Shown here in pieces: positions 20,741 to 31,849 of a stretch of 64,000 nt of DNA (positions are counted from its first letter, which is position 1; every line of letters begins with the position of its first letter). Below the pieces are notes generated by a model, which saw nothing but the letters and a program-made list of their open reading frames with translations, did not search any database and was not told the DNA's origin. The translations under genes and the position numbers were made by a program. The stretch covers positions 113,444,242 through 113,508,241 of the forward strand of contig BSWB01000006.1 in NCBI GenBank assembly GCA_033239125.1, written 5' to 3'. Source of the stretch: Fagopyrum homotropicum. Its lineage: Eukaryota > Streptophyta > Magnoliopsida > Caryophyllales > Polygonaceae.

Positions 20741-21794
20741 ATTTGATTTGTTGATCCCTCCATCGAAAATTCTGTTGATCACGCCAATTCGGCATGAAAT
20801 TCTGCGCATATGGATCGTTCCTAGGCCTTTGCTACTGTTGTTGTCCATAGCCCAATGCGTTCACCTCAGCATCATCATCTTGGACTTGAGGGCACATTTC
20901 CGTTGGGTGGTAAGGGTCGGCACAAACTCCGCATGCCTTAAGTTGTTGTGGAGTTCCCATAAGTGTCAATCTCTTCACCATCTCCTTCAACTTAGTAAGT
21001 TCAGTGGAGATCTCATTCTTCTCAGGATTGATAGCATGAACTCCTCTTTTGGAAGAAGTCCTCCCGAAATTTCGAGTTCCTTCAGCTAGTTCCTGCATCT
21101 TTTCTGAAGCAAGGTCAGGAGTGGTATTGAGAATGTTACCTCCACAAGCAGGATCGACGATCCTCCTCTCATTGTCAAGCAAGCCATTGCACAAGTACAA
21201 GACTAGGTCTTGAGTTGAATACCCATGGAAAGGACAACTGGATCGGAGGCGTGCATACCGCTTGAAATACTCATAGAGAGTTTCGTCCGCCTCTTGTTCA
21301 ATGTTGCTTATGGCTTTCTTCAAGCTATTGACCTTCTTGGCTAGAAAGCATTTCTCCAAAAATGCCTTGTGGGGATTATCCTAAGTGTCGATGCTCCCGG
21401 ATGGAAGGTGGTAATACCAATCATCCGCTTCATCCTTGAGCGTGAAATTGAACGCCCGCATCTTGATTTGCTCTTCCGTAATGTTGGCTGGTTTCATGCT
21501 CATGCACACAGTATGAAACTTTCCAAGGTGCTTGATGGGGTCTTCACCACTTAGCCCATGGAATGATGAGAGCAAATGGATCAGCCCCGGCTTGAGCTTG
21601 AAATTGACACCTTCCCCTATTGCCGGTATAGTAACCGCAAGAGGGTGTTGAGTCAAGTCTGGCTGCGTGAGTTGGTAAAGTGTTCGGTTGGCCATTTCTT
21701 CACGGAGTTGTTGTCTACGTCGCCGGATGTGTGTTCTCTCAATCTCTAGATCAAAAGGCACAATTCCGGAGTTAGTAGCACGGGTTTGAACCAT
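20741..21794 (-). pseudogene. E1 gag
   Basis: Starts MVQTRATNSG at 21794, about 55 bp inside the primer site. Gag core motifs lie at about 21640-21400 (GLSGEDPIKHLGKF; NFTLKDEADDWYYHLP). One Trp codon has become a stop near 21380. A CCHC zinc knuckle, CGVCADPYHPTEMC, lies near 20893-20934. The frame ends where the pol deletion joins. Its closest relative in the window is E3 gag. Confidence 0.8.
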
Positions 21795-21850
21795 AAAAAC
21801 GGTCCAAACCAATAATCAATAATATAAAAAAAATAAAAACACAACTAAAC

Positions 21851-21868
21851 TCCCCGGCAACGGCGCCA
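21851..21868 (-). promoter_or_regulatory. E1 primer binding site (tRNA-Asp type)
   Basis: The reverse complement of TGGCGCCGTTGCCGGGGA, 5 bp inside the 5' LTR on the minus strand. Confidence 0.9.
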
Positions 21869-21873
21869 AAATT

Positions 21874-23387
21874 TGACAAGAGTTATTCCTTAGGTCGTTT
21901 TTATCTTACAAAAGTAATTTCCCAACTTAACACTAAAGCAAGTATAGTGGTCAAGTAAGGGTCGAACCCAAGAGAGTTTGGTTGATGTTTATATTAGATT
22001 CAATTATTGACAATGTAACCAAATAATTAAGGGGGGGGGGGATTTGGATTGAAATGTAACAAGACAAAGCATAAAAAGCAAGTAAAAAGGTGAATATGGT
22101 GATGAGAAATGAACTACACTAGGTTGAATCTTAGCATGCAATGCTAATTTGGTTGGTTCCTTTTATAAGTTTTATAGCAATGTTCTCGTCTTGATAATAT
22201 GTATGTGTTGAGCCAACCGGCATAAACACAACTTAACAAGTTAATGTTCCGTAAACCTACAAGAACAAGTCACAAGTTAGCTTTCAAACAAAGACAAAGA
22301 GATATAGAGAGAAGAATAAAACCATTAGACTTTTCCTTATATTTGTATTCCTTTTCCCTTAAGTAATCACAACCAGTTTTTACCTAAAGGTTTCTACTAA
22401 TTAAAGACCCGAACCCGGAATCTACTAATCCTAGTTCCTTGCATGCATTTAGACACTAAGGTGATCAATCTTAAGTGAAAAGAAACATGCAATTAGATAA
22501 GTGAAGCTCAAGGAATACAAAACATAAACTGAATAAAACTTATATTAAAAAGGACTTACAACCAAAGTAGCAATACAGCTTCAAAACAACCCAATATAGC
22601 AAGGAATTTAGAAGCTCATTACACAAAGGAAGCAAGAGAAAAGAGAGAATAAAATGGGAAAATGGTGGATGATTCTAGCAATCAGCCATGGGTCTATTTA
22701 TACTACAATTGGCACTAAATGGGAGTAAATGGCCAGCCTAAACAACCACCTTTAATGCCATAAAGGTGGTGCAAACAACCGGAGTAAAGTCTCTGTCGCT
22801 CAACCACAGGGGCAGACTTCAGGACCGCAGGGGCGGTTTAGGCGAAAATGTTTGGAGTTCTTCATGGCCGCAGGGGCGGCCTGGCAATTCCGCAGGGGCG
22901 GATCTTTAATGCTCTTCCAACTTTGACTCTTCATCTTTCTGTCGCTTCATATGTCGAGCAGCAGGGAAGCCCAGTGTCACCGCAAGGACGGTGACACTGG
23001 CTCTTCGGCTTCACAGCTCTACAGGGTGGTCCGCAGGCAGAGGCGCAGGGGCGCCGGCTTCGCTTCTTCAAGGTGAGTCACCGCAGGGGCGCCCAGGAGA
23101 GGCGCAGGGGCGGTGACAATCTTCGTTCTGGCCGCTGGCGAAGGCACAAGCTGCATTCCGGAATGTAGTGTCACCCGCAGGGGCGGTGACACTGCTCCGC
23201 AGGGGTGGTGAGGCACCAGAAGCTTGTCTTCGTGAATGATCTTCAACTCCCAAGTGCTTCTAACTTCTCTTTTAACTTCTTTTAGGTTTCTTCTTCTGGA
23301 TTAAGGAGTTAGTAGCATAAACCGACTCTAATACAATAAAAAGACTCTAAAAACTAACCTAAATGATAGTAATTCCATCACCTATCA
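21874..23387 (-). repeat. E1 5' LTR
   Basis: Pairs with 1998-3514. Minus-strand TATAAATA at 22695-22702, the conserved hairpin at 22746-22769, a poly-G run near 22031-22042, and a GC-hairpin array from 22804 to about 23209. Confidence 0.93.
22804..23209. repeat. GC-hairpin motif array (E1 5' LTR)
   Basis: The counterpart of 2929-3335 with independent changes. One copy near 22974-22999 has an 11-bp stem, CAGTGTCACCG / CGGTGACACTG, around CAAGGA. Another at 22867-22882 is GGCCGC-AGGG-GCGGCC. Confidence 0.85.
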
Positions 23388-23392
23388 CTTAT

Positions 23393-25098
23393 CGTGTTTA
23401 TAATAAGTGTACCAAAATTGTTGAGGAAAGTATTCATATCATAGTTGATGAAAGCAATGATGGTACTTTGAGTGAAAATTTTGCAGATCTAAATCTGAAT
23501 CAACGAGGAGATCACAATTCTGATGAAGATGAAGATCCTAAGGCTCAAGAAAAGAATATGCAAGATAAGATTCAAGATACCGGAGAAAACTCTCAAGACC
23601 TTGTGACACATCTTCAAGACCTTGAAATAGAAAACTGCGATGTCAGAACTCCGTTTCAAGGCCTTGAAACCCAACTTCAAGGCCTTGAGATAGGATCCAA
23701 GGCAACACTCCAATGGTACCTGAATCCATTCAAGCATATGAGCCTCAATCTTCAGGATCTGTTCCATCTTACAAACGAAGGAAGTTTCAACACTCTTCAT
23801 ACGATCCACACGAGAATGTGATCTCAAATCTAAACGCAAGAGTTCAAACTCGATCCAAAGTAAACAACCTATGTGCGTTCTCTGTGTTCGTGTCTCTTAT
23901 TGAGCCAAAAAATTATTTTCAAGCTCTTCAAGAACCCGACCGGATCATTGCCATGCAAAATGAACTAAATGAGTTTGAGAGAAACAAGGTTTGGACTCTT
24001 ACTACAAGACCAAAGCATCAATCCATCATTGACACTAAATGGGTTTTTCGAAACAAGTTGGATGGAAAACGGTAAAGTCATTCGAAATAAAGCACGACTT
24101 GTAGCTCAAGGCTATAACCAAGAGGAAGGTATTGACTATGAGGAAACTTTTGCTCCGGCTGCCAAGTTAGAAGCCATACGTATGCTACTTTCATTTGCAT
24201 CGTTCATGAGCATAAAGTTATTTCAAATGGATGTGAAATGTGCTTTTCTAAATGGCTTCTTAGAAGAAGTCTACGTTGCTCAACCACCTAGTTTTCGAAA
24301 TGATGATTTTCCGGATCATATTTTTAAATTGGACAAGGCTCTTTATGGTCATAAGCAAGTTCCTCAAGCTTGGTATGAAATATTGTCCAAGTATCTCCTT
24401 AAAAACAATTTCAAAAGAGGTTTGATTGACAAAACTTTATTTATCAAAACTAGAGGCAACGATATTCTAGTAGTATAAATCTATGTGGATGATATATTAT
24501 TCGGTGCTACTAATGATTCCCTATGCAAGGAATTTTCAGATATCATGTGCAGGGAATTCGAAATGAGCCTAATGGGTGAGTTAAATTTCTTTCTTGGACT
24601 TCAAGTCACACAAGCAAAGAAAGGAATTTTTCTTAATCAAAGCAAGTATACCAAGGATTTGCTTAAGAAGTATAAGATGGATCAATTCAAGGTCGCAAAG
24701 ACTCCAATGAGTTCTACACTTTCGCTTGACCATGACAAAGATGGCAAAAGTGTTGTACAAAAGGAGTATCAAGGTATGATCAGTTCTTTGTTATATCTAA
24801 CCCCTAGTCGACCTGACATTATGTTTAGCGTGTGCATGTGTGCAAGATTTCAAGCCGATCCTAAAGATTCACACTTGATAGTTGTGAAAAAGATATTCAG
24901 TATCTCAATGGCACTAAGGATTTAGGGTTATGGTACCCACGTCAAAGATCATTTCACCTCGTTGCTATTCAGATGCAGACTTTGCAAGTTATAAAGTCGA
25001 TAGAAAAAGCACTTCTGGATGTTGCCAATTCTTAGGGCATCCCTAATCAATTGGCACTCAAAGAAGCAAAACTCTGTCGCCCAATATGCAATAACCAA
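23393..25098 (+). pseudogene. Ty1/copia RT and RNase H remnant
   Basis: Continues the copia integrase frame after E1 (RVYNKCTKIVEESIH). The RT region shows FQMDVKCAFLNGFLEEV near 24225 and the catalytic YVDDILF near 24482. RNase H follows with SDADFA near 24970 and SLINWHSKKQ near 25045. Stops and frame changes occur near 23820, 24075, 24476 and 24925. Similarity ends near 25098, where unrelated sequence begins; the last part of RNase H is missing from this position. Confidence 0.8.
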
Positions 25099-25764
25099 AT
25101 ATTTATTTTTGATAACTTTTGAATCAACTAGACCTCACCGGTTAGTACTCGTTCCGAGTCCTTAATTTATTTTCAATATATCCGACATTTCAGCCAAGCC
25201 CGCTAGCTGAGCCTTGTTCTTTTTAGATATTTCAGGCTCGTGGCCCATGGTGGATGATAGGAAGCCTAACCCTTCTTTTTTTAACCTAGCCATCCCGCTT
25301 CTTATTCTTTCTTCAATCGCCACCCTAGAAGACTTCTCCTTCCTTCCTTCTTTTCGTTTTAGCGCCGGACCAAGGGATGCTGGAGACCCGGCCACCTCGT
25401 GCGACGCCCGGCCAGAGATGGATGCCCTCGTCGTACCTCCTTCTGCCTCCGCCTCGGCCGTCCCTTCCTCCCTCTCTCGCCGGAGCTGCTCCTCATCTAT
25501 TCTTGCCCTATTGTTCTGCAACCGCCGACTACCAACGAAGCAGTGGCACCTCCTCCTGCAACCCATCGAAGTAGCCGGCCTCAGACCTCCTTCTGCAGGC
25601 TGTCACAGATCTCCTCCTGAGGCCGTCGAAGATGAAGCATCTGGCATCGTTCCCCTGCTGCCGCTGCCAATGAATCCACCCTCGGACCTCTCTCTGCGGC
25701 ACCGGAGAAGAAACAGTTGCAGTCGACGCTGGGCACAAGGACCGCCAGTTTGAGGCCGTTCCGG
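25099..25764. other. Unassigned GC-rich stretch
   Basis: Separates the copia RNase H from an LTR-like element. Frames are open on both strands (25162-25566 minus; 25214-25753 plus), but neither has recognisable domains and both are composition-driven (Ser/Pro/Ala-rich or Arg/Glu-rich). It may be a captured fragment. Product unknown. Confidence 0.3.
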
Positions 25765-26820
25765 TGTAACACCACCAATCCGCGGGACTCGGAGTGCCAC
25801 ATTGGGCTAGGATCTCACAATGGATCCTGACAACAAGTTCACTGAACCTTACAACATGACACTGATAGATATAAAACAAATACATAAACAGTATAAACTG
25901 TACGACCCAAAGTAAACAACAACATAGCCGAGTATATAAAACGACATCCTCACACACGAGTTACAAAAGATCATCCTCTCGCAGGAGGGAAAAACAATAA
26001 ACCCAAACCAACTACCTATTGTACGAGAGTCCTTGGCCTATCACCCTGCCAGTTCACTCAGCAGCGCCTAACCTGTAAACATTTACAACACGGTATGAAA
26101 CCGTTAGCTAACCATACATATATGAGGTAATGCATAAGCACAAACACAATCCTGAAAGATAACACATCAGCAATGCTTTGAGGATGTATCCTTGTAGGTT
26201 TAGGTGCGTATAGCCCTTGTAGGTTTAGGTGCGTATCCGGAGTTTGTGCCTACAACACGGTATGAAACCGTTAGCTAACCATACATATATGAGGTAATGC
26301 ATAAGCACAAACACAATCTGTGGGATCAACTGAAGCTTCCAGATCAAAGAACCAACGGGTTATACGCGCCTAAACCTACAAGGTTATATATATGCCAATG
26401 CTTTGAGGAAGGACTCTCGTACAGGTTAGGCGCTGCTGTGTGATATGAATTGAAAGAGGATAGCCGCCTCATCTTCCGATCTTTATATCCGGAGTCAGAG
26501 GGCACCGATTGGAATGTCGAGTCGCCGCCGCCTTTTCTAGTCTTCTTCTTGCTTCGACTCAGGCCGTAGGCCTCTTCTTGCTCCGCCTCCAGCCCGACTC
26601 CAGTGGGGACGTTGAGCCCCTCCCTGCCTCTTGTTCTGGCGCCACCAAGATCTTACTCTAGTGCCACTCGTCTCGCCCTTCCGGCCAAGCAATATCTCCC
26701 CTCTACAGATCCGGGCTACTCCAGTAGGCGAGGTCTCACGTTTCTATAGGAACAAGGCTCGTTTATAGATATTTGTGGTTGGATTATTGTAGTTGAGTAG
26801 ATGTTGTTTGACTGTTCCTC
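25765..26820 (-). mobile_element. X-like LTR fragment (X5), rearranged
   Basis: It begins TGTAACACCACC and continues with gggctaggatctcacaatgg, resembling the X-family LTR end (compare 35689 onward). Inside, about 65 bp (acaacacggtatgaaaccg...) is repeated at about 26086 and 26252. A segment with tacgagagtcctt at about 26015 recurs inverted as aaggactctcgta at about 26408. The right boundary is unclear. It interrupts the copia element. Confidence 0.45.
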
Positions 26821-27259
26821 GTTAGAATGAGAATTATTGGTGTAAACCTTAACCAAAATCTGGACTTTGGTATCGGAATCTACCTAAGTTTATAGGTATG
26901 TTTTTATATGTAACTTTATGTTGTTGTACGTTAACTTGGTGGACAAGAGTTGTGGAGTTTTCGTTGAATGAGTGTTGTAAATTAAGTTGGACAATCGTAC
27001 GAATTCGAATGGTGAGATGTAAAGAAATGATCACAACTTGGATGTAAGGGTGTGTAGGTATATATGATTGTAACATGTCCGGGTGTTGGGAATTTGTAAT
27101 CTTGGAGGAAGTAATGCTCTGGATTTGATAAATAAAGTTTTGTCAATCAAAATTCGAATGGTCTCTTCTCTTTTAAAAGGCAAAGCACTTCTCTTTTCCA
27201 TTTCCCGTCTTTACAGAAAACCTTTTCAAAAACCCTTGTTTTCTCTCCCAAAATCATCT

Positions 27260-28425
27260 ATGCCTCCTAGAAGCAAGAAATCTGCTCCTCATCCGGCTTC
27301 ATCTTCCAAAAAGGAATCAGCTCAGATCCCCTCCACCACAAAAGAAGAGAAACCTTCTGAAGATTTGGAAATTTCTCAGACAACTGGTCTTCCAACATCT
27401 TGGTTCATCAATTTTCAAACTATGGGATCTTGGCTTGATGGATTTCACAATCGGCCTCTCTGTATGTGTGATTTGGTGAATACTACGTTTTTGGAAACCC
27501 TTTAGATCCCCTGCTTTGCTATGCTTAAGAGCTCTACAGTCTGGAATATCTTAAACCTTGGAGATTTTGCCTTTCCAAGATTAACAAGATTGTTCTATGT
27601 CAACCTTGTCACAAAACAGGACAAAGGAATTATAACCCTTGAATCGTTTGTAAAAGGTACTCCAATTCTTCTCACTTCTACTGTTTTGGGTGAGATTTTA
27701 GGATCCCTACAAATCTTTCTTTTTCACGCCCTTCTTGATCAGAGAGTGTTCGACTTGCTAAGGAGAAATTTCTGGTTCCAAACTCAACCTCACGACAACT
27801 CACTCATACCTCCTTAACCCTAGATGCTAAAATTGTCTTTACCATTCTGGTTTGGTGTGTTGTTCCTCGAGCAAACTCAAGAGAGGTTTTAATAGATCAA
27901 TCTTTAGAATTAATTCATTTGATTATGTCTGGATTAGACATTGACGTACCTAACCTCATCCTTAACCATATGGTTCATTCAGTCAACTCTAGGCAAGCCA
28001 TCCCTTTGCCTTATGGAAACCTTTTGCCTAAAATCTTCGACCACTTTTCAATTAATACATCCTCTGAAGATCGACATATGACTTCTGGAAAAATTGATGA
28101 ATCCTTCTTAGAGAGGTTTGGAATTGAGAAGACTCTTCCAGGAGCATGGACATTAAAGGGAAAAGGAGTTATTCCACCTCCATCCAAAGAAGCTCCAACG
28201 TCTTCTTCTCCTACTCCAAAAATCAGGTTAGATGGATGTGAAAAAGAATTGGATGCAAATCATGAACTACTATCTATCATGAATGCCAAGGTAAATGAAT
28301 TGTATCTAATGAATGCTCTTACTTTTACCACCATGGGAAGGATACTACCTATGAGTGAAGATGCAACTCAACACAATCAAGAAAAAGTTGAAAATGTTCT
28401 AATGAACTACAAACGTCAAGTATAG
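27260..28425 (+). pseudogene. Copia third ORF (plant retroelement protein)
   Basis: A likely start is MPPRSKKSAPH at 27260, after a short leader. The N-terminus is basic and Ser/Pro-rich. The middle region (about 27520-28080) contains DLLRRNFWF and an Ile/Leu-rich helical block ending IPLPYGNLLPKI, like the 'putative plant transposon protein' domain found next to copia and gypsy pol genes. A coiled-coil-like tail follows. There is an in-frame TAG near 27503 and a frame change near 27790. Its place downstream of pol fits the extra ORF of SIRE-type copia elements. Function unknown. Confidence 0.55.
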
Positions 28426-28429
28426 AACA

Positions 28430-28866
28430 ACTTTATTCTTTATCCTACCCATGTTGAGCCAACCATTCTACCGGTGCTAGAATACGAGGTTGTCAAGGAA
28501 CGACGTGCTGAAGAAAAGAGACGACGCTTAGCTTCTGAAATGGATTATTGGAGTCACAAAAAAGCTTCATCCAAGGGTTAAAGGCGGTTTTATGAGGAGG
28601 ATTCAGACTGAGCATGTGATGATTGTGGGCTTGTTGTGTTAAAAACTTGTGTTGTGGTTTTTTTTTTCTGGGTTTGTAATCGCTTAAAACTTCCGTGATT
28701 TAACTATTTTTCTTCCTTGTTGAAAGACAAAGGGGAGAAATAAATGATCCGACATTTTCGATATTTCTGCATTCTACATTTTAAGTTTATTTTGATATTC
28801 ATATATGCATCGGTAACTCTACAATGCAGGTACGATATTTTTGTTGTCTTCCATCAAGGGGGAGAT
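28430..28866 (+). other. Copia 3' untranslated region and polypurine tract
   Basis: Non-coding, T-rich. It ends with TCAAGGGGGAGA at about 28855-28866, immediately before a TG that starts the 3' LTR. The purine run is the probable plus-strand primer. Confidence 0.65.
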
Positions 28867-29222
28867 TGAAAACTCCACCTTGATTATATATTTGTATAGG
28901 TGGTGATGGAAGACTTAACACAATAAAAGTGGTTTTTATACTAACAAAATATCGATTGCATTTCTAGTTGGTGTGCTTTTGGTGTTTGTCTAGAATTTAT
29001 GCACGTCTTGGAAAGAATTTCAAGGAACAGACTGAGGCCTTGAAATCGGATACAAGGGACTGACAAAGAGTTTGATGAGATTCAACACGGAGGCCAAGGG
29101 ATCAAAAGTCAAAGCCTTGTAGTCGAAACAAAGCGGCTGGAAGGATTTCAAAGCCCTAACAACCAAATCTATCAAGCATCAAAGAAGATCTTCCAAGGAG
29201 ATATGCCCAACAAGAAGATACA

Positions 29223-29301
29223 CTCAAAGAAGATCTTAAACGACCACGCTCAAAGAAGATCTTAAACGACCACGCTCAAAGAAGATCTTAAACGGCCCAG
29301 T
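29223..29301 (+). repeat. Three 26-bp tandem repeats in the copia LTR
   Basis: The unit ctcaaagaagatcttaaacg plus six bases is repeated three times, upstream of the TATA box, a place where LTR enhancer repeats occur. Confidence 0.8.
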
Positions 29302-29595
29302 GGATTCGATACAAAAACAAGATCTCACAAAGATCCTCAACCAAGAGCGCAAGATCCCTCCTCAATGGATTTCAGATATCTTCACAACAAGATCTGAAGA
29401 TCTCGAGCAAAAGACAAAGATCTTCAACAAGTATGAGAAGATTACGGACAAGAAGGATGACCGTACTTTGAGGAGATGAAGACGATAGAAGATCTACAAC
29501 GTCTATCTCATCTCAACCAAGAAGCGTTTTCCATGGAGAAGAATAACTATCTTCAACGGTCATCTTCCCAACGGCTAGAAGACCTTTCCATCAAC

Positions 29596-29603
29596 TATAA
29601 ATG
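29596..29603 (+). promoter_or_regulatory. Probable copia LTR TATA box
   Basis: TATAAATG in the middle of the LTR, preceded by the 26-bp repeats. Confidence 0.45.
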
Positions 29604-30224
29604 AAGATGTCGATTGAAGAAGAAAAATACAAGCTTACAAGAAAACATTCAAAGTCTTCAAGCGATCCAAAGCATCTTCATTCGATCAAACAAGTTTTTC
29701 TTTCTCTCTTTTACAAAAAGCTTTATCCCCTAGAGAAAGATAAAACTCGAGAGCTCAATTGGAATATCTGAAGAGTGTTATACTAGAGTGTGTGTTACTC
29801 TGCGAAGTAACTACGCTATTATAGCAAGGTGAAGAGTTGGAGCTAGATCTTAGCGTTGGCTACAGTGAGAGAAGAAGGGAATTTCTTCTAGTTTGTATCT
29901 AGAATTTACCCTGGGACAGAGAGTAGGCTATTTAGAGTCGAACTTCGTAAACATATCCTCGTGTCGATCTTTTACATTCCACACTTTATCTTGCTTTGTT
30001 GTGACTAACTTTGTTTTGCAGGTTTACAAAGTCAAGGACCTTGAAATCAGTTTCAAAACCCTTGAAAACAAAGTGTGTCACTAAGAGCTCAGATCGACAT
30101 CAAGGCCTTTGAAATTAGTTTCAAAGTCTTGCGATAGGTTTTTGCGAAAAGTTCTCATACTATATTCAACCCCCCTTCTATAGTATATTTATCCTTTATA
30201 TTCACCTAACGGTTCTTCACTCAG

Positions 30225-30672
30225 GGAACAAGTAGATCAGATGCTACAATACTAATGCCTGACAAGAATGTTGTTAACCTCTCAATACCACCACAAAAAC
30301 CTGGAGCTTATGTTCTTGACGTTTTTACTGGGCATATAGGAAACCTAATATTTAAGTCTCATAGTTGCGATAAAGGATCTCCTACAGACATTGATGATTA
30401 TATAAGTAATGAAAAGCCAACTAAATATATCCTAAAGGTAGCAATATTTTACCACAACTAGATCTGTTATTTCTGTTTGTAGGAACTGTAGATTGTCAGC
30501 TCCTTACTATTTTGTTTATACTGAGTAAATCCAGATATTCATTTCTTAACAATTAATTATTTTCAGGTTTCACAACCTACAACTTTGGTCAATCTCACTC
30601 TTGCTGTTTCATCTGCTTTGTTGATAAACGTGTCTCAATGGATTGGAATTGTAGTAAGGCCAATAAATTATT
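30225..30672 (+). pseudogene. TRAPPII TRS130 (TRAPPC10)-like gene fragment
   Basis: Two exon-like pieces in one frame. Exon 30225-30437 follows an acceptor (ttcactcag) and encodes GAYVLDVFTGHIGNL and DDYISNEKPTKYIL. An intron (gtagc...ttttcag, 30438-30566) follows. The next exon, from 30567, encodes AVSSALLINVSQWIGIVV and loses similarity near 30672 at AT-rich MULE-type sequence. The wording resembles plant TRS130/TRAPPC10, a Golgi-trafficking complex subunit; this was recognised from memory and is moderately sure. Only a small internal part of that large protein is present. Retained introns mean DNA-level capture or a broken locus, not retroposition. Confidence 0.5.
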
Positions 30673-31141
30673 TTTTGGTATGAAATTCATACCAGAAATG
30701 AATTTCTGGTATATAAATTTTTAGTATGAATTTCATTTCAAAAATTAAAATAAAAATAAAAAAAGAAGAAAATTCAAGTATGAATTTTTTGGTATAATTT
30801 TCATACTAGATAATAAAAAAGAAATAAAAAAGTTGAAAAAAAAATTCTGGTATGAAATTCATACAAGAAAATAAAAAAAAAGAAGAAAATTCTGGTATAA
30901 ATTTTCTGGTATGAGTTTCATACCAGAAATAAAAAGAAAATAAAAAAGGGCAAAAAATAAATATGGTATGACAAATAAAAAGAAATCAGATTTTACGTAA
31001 CAAACAATAAAGCAAATTCATGTCTTTTTTTTGAAATAGAGGGGTTAATTATATTTACCTATTGTTAAATGAAAGTGATAAAAATAATGGGGTACACAAA
31101 CCTAATGGAAATAGAAAAGGGCCTATTTAGCCAAATTCTTT
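30673..31141 (-). mobile_element. MULE-like terminal region, AT-rich
   Basis: 31030-31141, read on the minus strand, matches the ends of MULE-1 and MULE-2 (gaaagaatttggc, then a gtgtacccc segment, then ttaacccctctatt). Inside is an AT-rich zone with repeated ttctggtatgaa / ttcataccagaa words (30680-30930), also seen at 53930-54060 and 56100-56390. The outer end is near 31141, so the element extends leftwards. Its other end was not found. Confidence 0.55.
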
Positions 31142-31409
31142 CAAAAATCATTATTATTGTCTATATAGTATATACCCTATCGGAAATTATTTTTCAATCT
31201 TATATCAATTTAGGCTCTCCACTTACAGACTTAGATAGGACTAAATTACAAACCACAAGAGGATCTAGACCGTCGTTATATTGACCAGCCAAAATGATTG
31301 AAGTTGTAGGGGTATACAAACGTATAAGAACCCCCGTCACATTAGGCAATTGAGTCCCACAAAGTTGTCTTTTTTTCTTAATACTGCAAATGATGCCAAA
31401 GATTCATTG
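31142..31409. other. Unassigned stretch
   Basis: No gene, RNA or repeat recognised. It joins the MULE-like end to the VAC14-like fragment. Confidence 0.3.
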
Positions 31410-31790
31410 CATCCACTAATTCTGAAGCCAAACCTATTGTGGTAGCTGCTAATCCAATCAATCTACCCTAACCAAGCAATGCAAGCATAAAGTAATCAAC
31501 AACAGAGTCAAATATTGGCATTGTGAAGCAAAAAGTAAAATAAGATTTGTAACCTTTTGGTGATTTGCTTGAGCCGATAAAGTGAATTCATCAGCCAACA
31601 ACTTGATCACATCGGTTATATTCTCGTGATCGCCTTGCCTGACCAAATTCTTAACTACTCCTCAAACTTGAAAACAATCAAAAACGAAAATAATCAGTCA
31701 AGGAACATGAAAATAAAAAATAAACGCAAGAAATTCAAAGAAATTGTGATTGAACCTCAAGAGCAGCATTCTTCAAATCAGACCTTGCCC
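31410..31790 (-). pseudogene. VAC14: VAC14-like gene fragment
   Basis: Minus-strand exon pieces in order: one ending KNAALE near 31758; one encoding VVKNLVRQGDHENITDVI and ADEFTLSAQANHQK, ending at a gt donor near 31552; and one starting after a ttag acceptor at about 31467, encoding LIGLAATTIGLASE. This matches the N-terminal part of plant VAC14, the scaffold of the endosomal PI(3,5)P2 kinase complex. Similarity ends after about 20 residues of the third exon. Introns are retained. It is a fragment without start, most of the protein, or end. Confidence 0.7.
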
Positions 31791-31849
31791 AAAAGATCGA
31801 AGGGTGTAAGCTTTTTGACTCTGCAAATAGCTCCCTTTGAATCAAACAA

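Larger units (their letters stand above)
1998..23387 (-). mobile_element. E1: Athila-like Ty3/gypsy element, non-autonomous
   Basis: Terminal repeats of 1517 and 1514 bp (1998-3514 and 21874-23387) begin TG and end CA. Both sides are flanked by the 5-bp duplication cttat (1993-1997 and 23388-23392). A tRNA-Asp-type primer site at 21851-21868 and a polypurine tract at 3515-3529 set the orientation as minus. Internal order on the minus strand is gag, a deleted pol keeping only the RNase H edge and integrase, then ORF3. E2 (4650-17650) sits inside ORF3. The LTRs differ by about 4-5% by eye, so E1 is older than E2. It interrupts the copia integrase/RT junction. Confidence 0.93.
1..30200 (+). mobile_element. 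SIRE/Maximus-like Ty1/copia element, decayed and nested
   Basis: Three separated blocks read as one copia element in plus orientation. They are gag, protease and integrase (1-1997), RT and RNase H (23393-25098), and a third ORF followed by a polypurine tract and 3' LTR (27260 to about 30200). The reading frame at 1997 resumes at 23393 across the E1 insertion. A second interruption follows 25098. A coiled-coil gag tail and an extra ORF after pol are features of the SIRE/Maximus lineage, so that assignment is inference from layout. The 5' LTR is outside the window, the exact 3' end is uncertain, and many in-frame stops show that it is dead. Confidence 0.75.
28867..30200 (+). repeat. Copia 3' LTR (end approximate)
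   Basis: It starts TGAAAACTCC after the polypurine tract and extends to the attcaacccccctt segment near 30165, a common feature at copia LTR ends. A TATA box (TATAAATG) is at 29596-29603. Three 26-bp tandem repeats lie at about 29223-29301. The partner LTR is outside the window, so the right end and TSD cannot be fixed. Confidence 0.6.

Noticed and set aside
25162..25753. ORFs on both strands as host genes
   Set aside because: Compositional bias, no recognisable domain, and position between transposon pieces.
31142..31409. Plastid DNA insertion
   Set aside because: AT content and short ORFs suggested it at first, but no plastid gene could be recognised.
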